From the NCBI GenBank assembly GCA_963836015.1, contig CAWIIF010000015.1, forward strand, positions 930,001 to 994,000: DNA of 64,000 nucleotides, in the 5' to 3' direction. The notes beneath the pieces are model-generated. The model saw only the letters and a program-made list of their open reading frames with translations. It made no database searches and was not told the DNA's origin. Position 1 is the stretch's first letter, and every line of letters starts with the position of its first letter. Shown piece by piece: positions 16,227 to 26,000 of this stretch. Origin of the DNA: CAWCDJ01 sp963836015. GTDB lineage: Bacteria; Acidobacteriota; Terriglobia; Bryobacterales; Bryobacteraceae. Position numbers and translations under genes: made by a program.

Positions 16227-17636
16227 ATGGCAAACGGAATGACATTCGGACTCATCGTCGGAAACCGGGGATTCTTCCCCGATCACCTGGCAAAAAGCGG
16301 CCGCGAACAGATGATCGCGACCCTCGAAAAGGCGGGCTACGGAGTAGTCTGCCTGACGCCGGAACAAACCAAGCACGGAGCCGTGGAAACGCGGCCCGAA
16401 GCCCGGCGGTGCGCCGACCTGTTTCGCGCCAGCCGCGACAAGATCGACGGCGTGATCGTCACGCTGCCGAACTTCGGCGACGAGCGCGGCGTGGCCGAAG
16501 CGCTGCGCATGGCCGATCTGCGGGTGCCCGTCCTGATCCAGGCCACGCCCGATAACGCGGGCCGCATGACGATCGCCGACCGCCGCGACAGCTTCTGCGG
16601 CAAGATGAGCGTGTGCAATAACCTCCAGCAATACCGCATCCCCTACTCGCTGACCGGACTGCACACGGTGGCGCCCGATTCGCCGGAGTTCGCCAAAGAC
16701 CTCTCCAGCTTTGCCGCCGTCTGCCGCGTGGCCAACGGGCTGCGCAAGCTGCGCATCGGCGCCATCGGCGCGCGCCCCGCTGCCTTCAACACCGTGCGCT
16801 ACAGCGAGAAGATCCTGGAATCGAACGGCATCACCATCGAGCCGATCGACCTCTCCGAAATCTTCGGCCGCATCGAGCGCCTCAAGTGCGAAGATGCCGA
16901 TGTGCAGGCCAAGGCGCAGGACATCCGCCGCTACGTCCCGACCGACGGCATCCCCGACGACGCCATCATGAAGATGTCCAGGCTCGGCGTCGTGATCGAC
17001 CGCTGGATGAAGGACAATGACCTCGACATCAGCGCCGTGCAGTGCTGGACCTCCATGGAGGAGTATTTCGGCGTTGTGCCCTGCACGGTGATGAGCATGA
17101 TGTCCAACGGCCTGCATTCGAGCGCCTGCGAAGTGGACGTGCCGGGCGTGGTCGGGATGCACGCGCTGCGCCTCGCCTCCGAAACCCCCAGCGCCCTGCT
17201 CGACTGGAACAACAACTACGGAGAAAACCCCGACAAGGCCGTCTGCTTCCACTGCAGCAACCTTCCCAAGCATTTCTTCGAGGACGTGCGCATGGATTAC
17301 CAGGAGATCATCGCCGGCACCGTAGGCAAGCTGAATACGTTCGGCACCTGCGTGGGCAAGGTGAAGGCGTCGCCCATGAGCTTCGCGCGGTTCTCCACCA
17401 GCGATTCCACGGGTAAGATGCGCGGCTACGTCGGCCAGGGCCGCTTCACCGACGACCCGCTCCAGACCTTCGGCGGCGCGGGCGTGGTCGAGATTCCCAA
17501 ACTCCAGGAACTGCTTCGCTACATCTGCGAGAACGGCTTCGAGCACCACGTAGCCGCCAACCTGAGCGAGACCGGTCCGGCAGTATACGAAGCCGCCACC
17601 AAGTATCTCGGCTGGGAGATGTACTACCACAAGTAG
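16227..17636 (+). CDS. L-fucose/L-arabinose isomerase-family protein
   Basis: The product of 469 residues belongs to the FucI/AraA-like isomerase superfamily. An N-terminal Rossmann-like region (FGLIVGNRGFFPDHL, KIDGVIVTLPNFGDE) is followed by the region with the probable metal ligands: QCWTSMEEYFGVVPC, MSNGLHSSACEVDVPG (Glu) and KAVCFHCSNLPKHFF (His). Family enzymes interconvert aldoses and ketoses at a Mn2+ site. The neighbouring AraB-like kinase and AraD-like epimerase suggest L-arabinose to L-ribulose, but the sequence looks closer to the FucI-like branch than to E. coli AraA. Other substrates such as L-fucose or D-arabinose remain possible. The ATG at 16227 follows GGGGAAAAAG; a start at 16191 would overlap the preceding gene. 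Confidence 0.85.
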   Translation: MANGMTFGLIVGNRGFFPDHLAKSGREQMIATLEKAGYGVVCLTPEQTKHGAVETRPEARRCADLFRASRDKIDGVIVTLPNFGDERGVAEALRMADLRVPVLIQATPDNAGRMTIADRRDSFCGKMSVCNNLQQYRIPYSLTGLHTVAPDSPEFAKDLSSFAAVCRVANGLRKLRIGAIGARPAAFNTVRYSEKILESNGITIEPIDLSEIFGRIERLKCEDADVQAKAQDIRRYVPTDGIPDDAIMKMSRLGVVIDRWMKDNDLDISAVQCWTSMEEYFGVVPCTVMSMMSNGLHSSACEVDVPGVVGMHALRLASETPSALLDWNNNYGENPDKAVCFHCSNLPKHFFEDVRMDYQEIIAGTVGKLNTFGTCVGKVKASPMSFARFSTSDSTGKMRGYVGQGRFTDDPLQTFGGAGVVEIPKLQELLRYICENGFEHHVAANLSETGPAVYEAATKYLGWEMYYHK

Positions 17637-17645
17637 GGGGCCACT

Positions 17646-19250
17646 ATGTCAATCGTTGCAGGCGTCGATTTCGGCACGCTCAGTGTGCGGGTATCGATTG
17701 TCGACAGCAAGAAAGGGCGGATCGGCTCCGGCGTAGCGGAATACCCTCTGCGCCGCAGCAAGGACGATCCGGACTTCGCCACCCAGAGCCACGCCGAGCA
17801 CATGCGGGCGCTGGCCGAGGCCACGCGCAAGGCCCTGGCCGATGCCGGCGTCGCGGGAGGCGCGGTCGAGGCGCTGGCCATCGACACCACCGGGTCGAGC
17901 GTGATTCCCGTCGGGCCCAATCTTGAGCCGCTCGACGACTACTACCTCTGGTGCGACCACCGCGCCTGGCAGGAGGCGGCCGAGATCACGGCGCAGGCGC
18001 GCACGTCTCACCTGGAGGCCATCGAGTGGTGCGGCGGTATCTATTCTTCGGAATGGGGCTGGGCCAAGCTGCTGCACTGGCTGCGCCACAACCCTTCGAA
18101 GCGCGCCCGCATGGTTACCGCGCTCGAACATTGCGACATGGCGGCCGCCGTGTTGTGCGGCATCACCGACCCGGCGCTGGCGCCCCGCAGCGTGTGCGCC
18201 ATGGGCCATAAGTGGATGTGGAGCGCCCAACTCGGAGGCTTGCCGCCCGAGAGCTTCCTCACCTCGGTGGATCCCCTGCTCGCGGGCGTTCGCGAGAAAC
18301 TGGGCGGCGCCTACGCCACCAGCGACCGCCCGGCCGGCAAGCTATCCGCCGAGTGGGCCGATAAGCTGGGGCTGCGCGCCGGCATCCCCGTCCCCACCGG
18401 CGCCTTCGACGCGCACTGGGACGCCATCGGCGCAGGCTGCCGCATTGGCGATGTGGTGAACGTGGTCGGCACCTCCACCTGCATCATGGCGATCACGGAT
18501 GAGCCCGCGCTGATTCCGGGCGTCTGCGGCGTGGTGCCGGGCTCGATCCATCCCGGGAAGACCGGCGTCGAAGCGGGCCTCTCGGCTACCGGAGACATCT
18601 TCGACGCTATCGCGAAGCGCGCCGGTTCTACGGTTGCGGCGCTGGCCGCCGGCCTCGACGGCTACGCGGCCGGGCAGACCGGCCTGTTGCGCATGACCTG
18701 GGACAACGGAGACCGCACCGTCCTGGTGAATCCGGAGCTGAGCGGCATCACGCTCGGCTGGAGGCTCACACACACCGCCCAGGACGAACTGTTTGCGGCC
18801 ATCGAAGGCACCGCCTTCCACACGCGCGTGATCCTGGAGCGCATGGAGGAGCACGGCGTGCCGGTCCGCCGCATCGTCAACGGCGGCGGCATCCCGCAGA
18901 AGAACCCGGTGCTCAACCAGGTGTACGCCAACGTGATGGGCAAGCCCATCCTGGTGCCGGCGGGCGACGTGACCAGCCTCGGCTCGGCCATCTTCGCCTT
19001 CCTCGCCGCGGGCACGTTCAAAACGGTCGAGGAAGCGCAGGACGCGCTGTGCCCGCCGTACCGTACGGTCGAGCCCGAGCCCGCGGCCGCGGCGACGTAT
19101 CAGGAGCTGTATCCGCTCTATCGCAAGCTCTACTTCGGATTCGGAGAGCGGCGGTCGGCGGCCATCGAGATTGGAGAGATATTGCCCGAGCTGCGGCGCA
19201 TCGCGGCTCGCGCACGAGGGGGACAAAGTGCTGGAAGCGCTGCGAGCTGA
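17646..19250 (+). CDS. Ribulokinase-like FGGY carbohydrate kinase (AraB family)
   Basis: The product of 534 residues starts with the FGGY ATPase phosphate loop (GVDFGTLSVRVSIVD). It has AIDTTGSSVIPVG, the long insert with DHRAWQEAAEI and YSSEWGWAKLLHWL typical of AraB, the catalytic-base region TGAFDAHWDAIGAGC, and the adenosine motif (IVNGGGIPQKNPVLNQVYANV). These features match L-ribulokinases, which phosphorylate L-ribulose and several other ketopentoses at O5. The family of the isomerase upstream and the AraD-like epimerase downstream supports that role. It begins 10 nt after the isomerase stop and overlaps the epimerase start by 23 nt. Confidence 0.9.
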   Translation: MSIVAGVDFGTLSVRVSIVDSKKGRIGSGVAEYPLRRSKDDPDFATQSHAEHMRALAEATRKALADAGVAGGAVEALAIDTTGSSVIPVGPNLEPLDDYYLWCDHRAWQEAAEITAQARTSHLEAIEWCGGIYSSEWGWAKLLHWLRHNPSKRARMVTALEHCDMAAAVLCGITDPALAPRSVCAMGHKWMWSAQLGGLPPESFLTSVDPLLAGVREKLGGAYATSDRPAGKLSAEWADKLGLRAGIPVPTGAFDAHWDAIGAGCRIGDVVNVVGTSTCIMAITDEPALIPGVCGVVPGSIHPGKTGVEAGLSATGDIFDAIAKRAGSTVAALAAGLDGYAAGQTGLLRMTWDNGDRTVLVNPELSGITLGWRLTHTAQDELFAAIEGTAFHTRVILERMEEHGVPVRRIVNGGGIPQKNPVLNQVYANVMGKPILVPAGDVTSLGSAIFAFLAAGTFKTVEEAQDALCPPYRTVEPEPAAAATYQELYPLYRKLYFGFGERRSAAIEIGEILPELRRIAARARGGQSAGSAAS

Positions 19251-19923
19251 GGTTCTGGAAGCGAATCTCGAACTGGTGCGCCGCGGACTGGTGATCTTCA
19301 CATTCGGCAATGCCAGCGGTGTTTCGCGGGAGCACGGCCTGTGCGTCATCAAGCCGAGCGGCGTGCCCTACGAGAAGATGACGCCCGCCGACATGGTGGT
19401 CACGGACCTCGACGGCAAAGTCGTGGAAGGCAGCCTGAGGCCCTCCACCGATATCGCCACCCACGTGGCGCTCTACCGCGCCTTCCCGCAGATCGGCGGG
19501 GTAGTGCACACGCATTCGCGCCACGCCACCGCGTGGGCGCAGGCGGGCCGCGAGATTCCGTGCTTCGGCACGACCCACGCCGACTACTTCCACGGCCCCG
19601 TGCCGGTGACCGAGCCGCTATCGCCCGAGGAAATCGAGTCGGCGTATGAAGCCAACACCGGGGTCGCGATCATCCGGCGCTTGCAGGGCCACGACCCGCT
19701 GGGGTGTCCGGCGGTCCTGGTGGCCGGCCATGCGCCGTTCTGCTGGGGCAAGTCCGTAACCGACGCCGCGCACACAGCGGTGATCGTAGAAGAGTTGGCC
19801 GCGATGGCATGGCAGACCCTGACCATCAACCCCGCCGCCCAGCCGATCTCCCAAGCGCTCCGCGACAAGCACCACTTCCGCAAGCACGGCCCCAACGCGA
19901 CCTACGGCCAGGCGAAGGCGTGA
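19228..19923 (+). CDS. araD: L-ribulose-5-phosphate 4-epimerase (AraD-like)
   Basis: The GTG at 19228 follows GAGGGGG and gives a protein of 231 residues, the same length as E. coli AraD. The class II aldolase fold is recognisable: LVIFTFGNASGVSREHGLCVIKPSGVPYEKM, the zinc histidines in VVHTHSRHATAWAQAG, the catalytic region GTTHADYFHGPVPVT, and a third zinc His in VLVAGHAPFCWGKS. It converts L-ribulose 5-phosphate to D-xylulose 5-phosphate and feeds the pentose phosphate pathway. It completes the isomerase-kinase-epimerase route in this operon. Its stop is 3 nt from the stop of the convergent FAD gene. Confidence 0.92.
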   Translation: MLEALRAEVLEANLELVRRGLVIFTFGNASGVSREHGLCVIKPSGVPYEKMTPADMVVTDLDGKVVEGSLRPSTDIATHVALYRAFPQIGGVVHTHSRHATAWAQAGREIPCFGTTHADYFHGPVPVTEPLSPEEIESAYEANTGVAIIRRLQGHDPLGCPAVLVAGHAPFCWGKSVTDAAHTAVIVEELAAMAWQTLTINPAAQPISQALRDKHHFRKHGPNATYGQAKA

Positions 19924-19926
19924 AAC

Positions 19927-21585
19927 CTAAAACACCTGCTGCCTGGCGGTCAACTCGGGAACGAATTTCTGGTAGAGCTTCTGGAAGTAGCTCTGAGGCG
20001 TGATCGCGGGCCGGTACTCCAGCACCGCGCCGTCCTTCAGCAGTTGCCCGGTCAGAGCGTTGGTATCGACGTCCTGCACGGCGATCCCCGCCTTCAGCGC
20101 CATCGCGGCCGCATCCCCCGCGGCTTGGCCGATGATCATGTATTGAGGCTCCATCCGAAGCGACGAATACGCCACATGACTTGCCGAGAAGCACACCGGC
20201 ACCAGCATGTTCGTGGCCTCGCTCCGTTTCGGGACCATGACGCGATACGGAATCTGGTACGGCTTCACCGCCACCTGCATGTCGCCTTCGTTTTCGACAT
20301 CGCCCTCCGCGTTCACGAACCGCTGCACGTTGTGCGAGTCGCTGTTGTACGACCCCATCCCGATGGCGTCGGGCTTGGTAAGGTCGGTCTGCACGTCTTT
20401 CTGGGTCATGACGAAATCGCTGACCATGCGGCGCGCCTCGCGGATGTAAAGCTGGTGCGGCCAGTTCTGTGTGTCGGTGAATTCGTCCTTCGCCAGGCCC
20501 CAGTGATTCACCTCTTCCTGCAGGCTCTTCGGAACGCGCGGGTCGTGCGCCAGGAAGTAGAAGAAGCCCTTGGTGTAATCGACGTGCGCCTGGAAGATCT
20601 GGTCGCGCTTGGCGTAAGAGGCGTCGGGATACTCCCAGCTCCCGCCGATGTAATCGGTCGAGAAGGCTCCCTGGTTGTTGAAGTCCGCTTTGTGATTGGG
20701 GATCGGCGCGATCAGCGTCACCTGGTGGAACACCTGCGGATGGCCCAGCTTTTCCGTCATCCCGGCCAGCAGCCGCGCCAGCAGCTCGTAGCGATGCGGA
20801 TCGTAGTTGCGGGGCCTGGGAAACGGCACGCGATTTGCGGGATCGTCCGACAGGATCATGCGGAAGTTGTAGGCTTGCACCTTCTTGTCCGCCGCGCCCG
20901 TTTCGCCTCTGGGCTCCGGTGAGATCTCCGGCAGCAGCTTGCCGCTTGCGTCATGCGCCTTGACCGGTACCAGCCACTGGTGGAGCGGTGTTCGTTCCCG
21001 CACGCCGGCGAGGCTCTCACCGTATTGTGCCGAAGACTCCCGCCCGAACGTGTAGCTCACATGCGCCTGCGCCATGAGGTCGCCCTCGTAGGTGCAGTCG
21101 GCAAAGACTCGCGCGCGGTAGGTGGTTCCATCCTCCATGGTGATTGCGCGCACCACGGCGCCCGACTTCTCGACCCCGGTCCGCTCCCGCAGCCTCTGAT
21201 GGAACCGGACCTCGACGTGCGCCTGATCCAGCATTTCCTTTAAGACCTGCTCGCCGACGTGCGGCTCGTAGAACCAGGCCACCTCGTTGGCATACCGGCC
21301 CATGTCGTACTTCATGCCCACGCGCCAGTAGAACTCCAGGGCCATCCCGCCGATCACTTCCTTCTTGCCGAAGTCGGTTCGGGATAAGCCGCCTGTCGCC
21401 ATGCCCCCCAGGTGGGCGCCCGGCTCGAGCAGCAGGACCTTGACGCCCTCCCGCGCCGCCGAGACCGCCGTCATCACACCGCCCGCGGTGGCTCCGTACA
21501 CGATGAAGTCGTAGGACTGGCCGCCGGCGGATTGGGCAAACGCAGGCGAGAGGGAAATCAGCAGAAAACAAACAAGGGTCCGCAT
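19927..21585 (-). CDS. Exported FAD-dependent oxidoreductase (FAD_oxidored family)
   Basis: The ATG at 21585 gives a clean signal peptide (MRTLVCFLLISLSPAFAQ). The dinucleotide-binding motif follows (YDFIVYGATAGGVMTAVSAAREGVKVLLLEP), with HLGGMATGGLSRTDFG and a late segment (SSLRMEPQYMIIGQAAGDAAAMALK) typical of the FAD-dependent family PF12831, which includes proteins annotated as xanthan-lyase-like. The substrate is unknown; roles in polysaccharide or lactone oxidation are often suggested. It is oriented towards the pentose operon and probably belongs with the genes to its right. An 8-bp inverted repeat lies immediately upstream of the start. Confidence 0.85.
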   Translation of the reverse strand: MRTLVCFLLISLSPAFAQSAGGQSYDFIVYGATAGGVMTAVSAAREGVKVLLLEPGAHLGGMATGGLSRTDFGKKEVIGGMALEFYWRVGMKYDMGRYANEVAWFYEPHVGEQVLKEMLDQAHVEVRFHQRLRERTGVEKSGAVVRAITMEDGTTYRARVFADCTYEGDLMAQAHVSYTFGRESSAQYGESLAGVRERTPLHQWLVPVKAHDASGKLLPEISPEPRGETGAADKKVQAYNFRMILSDDPANRVPFPRPRNYDPHRYELLARLLAGMTEKLGHPQVFHQVTLIAPIPNHKADFNNQGAFSTDYIGGSWEYPDASYAKRDQIFQAHVDYTKGFFYFLAHDPRVPKSLQEEVNHWGLAKDEFTDTQNWPHQLYIREARRMVSDFVMTQKDVQTDLTKPDAIGMGSYNSDSHNVQRFVNAEGDVENEGDMQVAVKPYQIPYRVMVPKRSEATNMLVPVCFSASHVAYSSLRMEPQYMIIGQAAGDAAAMALKAGIAVQDVDTNALTGQLLKDGAVLEYRPAITPQSYFQKLYQKFVPELTARQQVF

Positions 21586-21586
21586 T

Positions 21587-21605
21587 CCGTGCCATTGTGG
21601 CACGG
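21587..21605. promoter_or_regulatory. Perfect 8-3-8 inverted repeat next to the FAD oxidoreductase start
   Basis: CCGTGCCA, TTG and TGGCACGG form a perfect hairpin or palindrome. It starts 2 nt upstream of the ATG (minus strand) at 21585. It could be an operator or an RNA hairpin that hides the ribosome binding site. Confidence 0.4.
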
Positions 21606-21633
21606 CGCACCGGCGGACGGAAGTTTCCGGGCG

Positions 21634-22923
21634 TTAGTTACCCGGTGTTACGCCGCTCTCGGGCTGAAACGCGTGGAGAAGCACCGGAGTCGAACGAACC
21701 AGGTTCATGCCGTTCATCTCGGATTGTGCGACGATCTCATAGAACTCCGGCGATCCTTTCGATCGCCACAAGCGCTCCACCTCTTCGAGCCCATGGCTCG
21801 ACGTGAGCATGGAGACGAGTGCCGACGTCTGCCGCGAAGCCAGCACCAGGAGGTGGGATTTCCCTCCGCGCCCGGGTAGCACCGCGATCACGCCAGGCCA
21901 GATCGAGCGCTCCGGGCTTTCAATCACCTGCTCGATCTGGGCGGGTTCGCCCGCGGCCGGTCGCCGATTCGTCACATGCATCTCGTGCTCGCTCAGGCGA
22001 AAGCTCATGCGATCCAGGTACGGTTTCACGGGAGTCAGCGTGCCCCAGGTGCCGATCGCGATCACGTTCTCCGAATCCAGCGCTTCGAGGGGCGCCTCCG
22101 CGCTGCTGCGCACTGCCGTGGCGAGCGAGAAGCCGTCCAGATAGCGAGCCAGGCTCACCGCCGCGAACGTGTCGGACGTCACCGTGTAGTTCTGCGCAAG
22201 CTGCGGTTTGCCCATCATCTTCTCTAGCGCCGCGTATTCAGAGGCCGCCGATCGGCCGGCGAAGTCGTTGATCGAGGTGTCGCGCACCATGACCGTGGCG
22301 AGCGGACCGTTCGGCGAGAAGGAAAGGAAGACCGGCGTCGGCAGGATGATCCGCGTAGGCAGATTGTTGCCGAAAAACGCCCGCCACAGGCGCGGCGCCG
22401 ACTGGGGCGTATTGACCTTGGCGGCGGACGGAGATCGTTCGACCTTAATCCCAAGCCCGGTTGCCACCAGCGCGAGAGCCACGCAAGCGCCGAGCAGGAG
22501 ACGGTTTACCGGATTCGGGCGCAACGCCGGCTGTGGCTCGGGCGGCCGGACGCCCGCGGGCTCCGGCAACGCCACGATCTCGGTCTCGATGTGATGCGAA
22601 CCCAGGGGGATGACGACGCGTTCGCTGCAGGCCGCGCCTTCCTGCTGGTAGAACTTCTCCAACCTCTGGCGGAGACGGGAGATCTGTACCCGGACGGTCG
22701 CATCGGTCCTGGCGTCGAACGAGGCGCCGCGGCCCAAAGCTTCGGTCGCGATGGCGTACTCGCTGATCGGCTCGCCCCGCATGCGCCACAGGTACAACAG
22801 GAGCGCGCGAAGCGTAGGCGCGCGTTCGAACGTCCGGCTCTCTGTCACACATCGAATGCTCGCCGGCGGCGCCGGATCGCTGGTGGTCTCGGGCGCGGCA
22901 GGGGGAGCTGCGAGATCCCTCAT
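21634..22923 (-). CDS. Membrane-anchored winged-helix-like regulator divergent from TonB receptor
   Basis: The ATG at 22923 gives a product of 429 residues; the open frame further upstream lies in the intergenic region. Domain order: a DNA-binding-like N-terminal domain (TFERAPTLRALLLYLW, ISEYAIATEALGRG, DATVRVQISRLRQRLEKFYQQ); a membrane helix (NRLLLGACVALALVATGLGI); and a C-terminal region (IILPTPVFLSFSP, SEYAALEKMMGKPQLAQNYTVTSD, IAVLPGRGGKSHLLVLASRQTSAL). Its N-terminus and layout resemble the gene at 11984-13162. It is divergently oriented to the large TonB-dependent receptor and is a reasonable candidate to control it (inference). An extended -10 lies only about 9 nt upstream of the start codon. 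Confidence 0.8.
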   Translation of the reverse strand: MRDLAAPPAAPETTSDPAPPASIRCVTESRTFERAPTLRALLLYLWRMRGEPISEYAIATEALGRGASFDARTDATVRVQISRLRQRLEKFYQQEGAACSERVVIPLGSHHIETEIVALPEPAGVRPPEPQPALRPNPVNRLLLGACVALALVATGLGIKVERSPSAAKVNTPQSAPRLWRAFFGNNLPTRIILPTPVFLSFSPNGPLATVMVRDTSINDFAGRSAASEYAALEKMMGKPQLAQNYTVTSDTFAAVSLARYLDGFSLATAVRSSAEAPLEALDSENVIAIGTWGTLTPVKPYLDRMSFRLSEHEMHVTNRRPAAGEPAQIEQVIESPERSIWPGVIAVLPGRGGKSHLLVLASRQTSALVSMLTSSHGLEEVERLWRSKGSPEFYEIVAQSEMNGMNLVRSTPVLLHAFQPESGVTPGN

Positions 22924-22931
22924 TGCCGGCC

Positions 22932-22940
22932 ATAATATCA
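22932..22940 (-). promoter_or_regulatory. Extended -10 promoter element for the regulator gene
   Basis: On the minus strand TGATATTAT matches the extended -10 pattern TGNTATAAT with one mismatch. The start codon lies 9 nt downstream, so the transcript would be nearly leaderless. No matching -35 is seen. Confidence 0.4.
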
Positions 22941-23071
22941 CACAAGTCAATGAATTACCGGGCGTAACACGCAGTAACAATACCCCTGGAAACTTGTTCT
23001 TGCGCGCGAGTGCTCCTAAGCTGACAGTGCAGCAGTTCCGTCTCGATTCAACGCTTTCAGGGGGTGTCAAC

Positions 23072-26000
23072 GTGCGACACAATTTGCTCGTCAGTTTGCT
23101 TGCCATCGGCGCTTTTGCCGCCTGTCTCTACGGCCAGGCTTTCAATGCCCAGGTGACCGGGGTGGTGACCGATCCTTCCGGCGCCGTGATCCCGGGTGCG
23201 AAGCTCACTATGACCAACCTCGCGACCGGCACGATACACCCCGCCGTTTCGAATGCGGCGGGAATTTACCGCTTCCCGGATCTCGCGCCCTCCACCTACC
23301 GCTTGAGCTGCTCGGTGACCGGGTTCAAGAGCTTCGAGCAAGGCCCCATCACCCTTCAGGTCAACCAGACGCTCGAGATCAACGTGGCACTGGTAACCGG
23401 GCCCACGTCCGAGCAGGTGACGGTCTCCGCCGCGCCGCCCCCGCTCGATACCGAGTCTTCGACCCTCGGCCAGGTGGTGACCACGCGGAGCATCGTCAAC
23501 CTCCCCCTGAACATCCGCGATCCATTTGCGCTGGTGGCGCTCACGCCTGGCGTGATCCTCGGCTCGAACTTCGGCAACGGCGGGGGCCAGGATGTCGGCC
23601 GCAACTTCTTCAAGTCGGATTTCAACGTGGGAGGCGGCCGCTCCGGCTCCCAAGAGATCCTGCTCGACGGCAGCCCCGACACCACGCCCGACATCAACCG
23701 GGGCGTCATCAATCCACCGGTCGACTCGGTGCAGGAGTTCAAGGTCCAGGCCAACAGCTTCGACGCGCAGTTCGGGCGCACCTCCGGAGGCGTGGTCAAC
23801 ATGATCACGAAGTCCGGCACCAACGACATTCACGGGGTCGCCTACGACTTCGAACGGCACAGCGTTCTGGATGCCAACAGCTTCTTCAACAACCGCAGCG
23901 GGCAGCCGAAACAATCGTTCCAGCGGCACCAGTTCGGGGGCAATGCGGGCGGCCCGATTCTCAAGGGGAAGTGGTTCGCCTTCGGAGATTACGAAGGACT
24001 GCGCCAGGCGTATCCAGCCTCGACGATTTCGACCGTGCCGACCGCCTTGCAGCGCTCGGGCAATTTCTCGCAGACCTACGCCGCCAACGGAACTCCGATC
24101 GTGGTGTACGACCCCACCACGCTGGCGACGCTGGCCGACGGGACGCGGCAGCGCACTGCGTTTCCGGGCAACGTCATTCCCTCCAGCCGGCTGAATCCGG
24201 TGGGGTCGGCCGTGCTCGGATACTATCCCGCGCCGAACCTCCCGGGCAACGCGATCACGGGCGCCAGCAACTATATCTTCGCTTCCAAATCCATCACCAA
24301 CAGCGATAAGTACGACCTGCGGAGCGACGCCAACTTCTCCGCGAACGATCGCATGTTCTTCCGTTTCTCGCGCCAGGAGGATGCACGGCTGGTGCCGGGC
24401 AGCATGCCCCTGCCGGTGGGCGGCGGCCGCCAGACGTTTGACCACTACACGCAGGCTATGGCGGACTACACCCATATCCTTTCCCCCTCCACGGTGGCCG
24501 AAGGGTCCTTCTCGTTCACCCGGGGCCTGGCCTCGCAGTTCGGCCGGTCGCAGGGCTTCGATCTATCGACCTTGAACCTGCCCGCGTCGTACGTATCGCA
24601 GGTGGCCCCTCAGTTTCCGGTTTTCAGCCCGAGCGATGCGGTGGCCAGCAGCAACGGCAGCGATTCCTTCACACAGTTTCAACCGCGCAACGTCTGGGCG
24701 ATTCTCGGCAGCGTGGCGCACCAAAGAGGAAAGCACTCGCTGAAGATCGGAGGCGACATCCGGTTCCTGCATTTCAACGAAGGCCAGAACGCCACGGCCT
24801 CCGGCGCCTTCTCCTTCAGCCGCCTGTTCACGCAAGGGCCGGTTCCGACGCAGGCCTCGACCACCGGCGGATTCGGGGTGGCCTCGCTGCTGCTCGGCGA
24901 TGCATCCGGCGGCAGCGTCAACGTGATCAATCCGATCTCGACGCAAAGCAGCTACTACGCGCTTTACGTGCAGGACGACTGGCGCGTCACCCAGCGCCTG
25001 ACCATCAACATCGGCGTGCGCTGGGATGTCGGGATCGGAGATAAGGAGAAGTACAACCGCCTGGCGTACTTCGACCCCAACGTGGTCAGCCCGGTGGGTG
25101 CCGCTGCCGGACTCCCGAACCTGAAGGGCGCCCTCGCGTGGATCGGGCAGGGCAATCCCTCGACGCAGCAATCCACGGACTGGCACAACTTCGGCCCGCG
25201 CTTCGGCCTGGCGTACAGCCTCGACAGCAAGACGGTGCTGCGCGGCGGCTACGGAATCTTCTTCCTGCCGCGCAACGTGCAGGGCAACGGGGACGGCGCC
25301 GTGGAAGCGGTCCGCACCACCACGATGGTCGCTTCGATCGACGGGCTCAATCCGGCGACTACGATGAGCAACCCGTTCCCGTCGGGGCTGCTGCCCGCCC
25401 TTAACGACCGCAACGTCCTGGCGAACATCGGCACCAGCCTCGCGGCGCCGATCTACGCGTTCAAGAACGGCTACTCCCAGACCTGGAGCGCCGGCGTGCA
25501 GCGCCAACTGCCGTGGGGCCTGGTGCTCGATGCACACTATTGGGGCAGCAAATCGACACGCCTGCTGACGACGTGGAACATCAACCAGCTCCCCGATGTG
25601 TACCTGTCGCTCGCGACGCATCTGAACGACCTGGTAACGAATCCGTTCTACTCCCAGAGTCTTGGGGGTGTGCTGGCGAACCCCACTTTCTCGCGGCAGC
25701 AGTCGCTGCTGCCCTATCCGCAGTACAGCGGAATCAGCCGGGTGTTCGTGCCGGATGGCAACTCCACTTACGAAGCGGGAACGGTGCAGGTGGAGAAGCG
25801 CCTGTCCTCCAAGATGACCTTCCTCGCGGCGTACACGAGGTCGAAGGCGATCGACAACGTCCGGACGCCGCTCGACGTGTACAACCGGAGCCTGGAAAAA
25901 GCGCTCTCCGGCTTCGATACGCCGAACCAGTTCCGCCTCAGCGGAGTCTACAATCTTCCGTTCGGCAGGGATCGCGATTATCTGAAGAGCATGAACCGGG

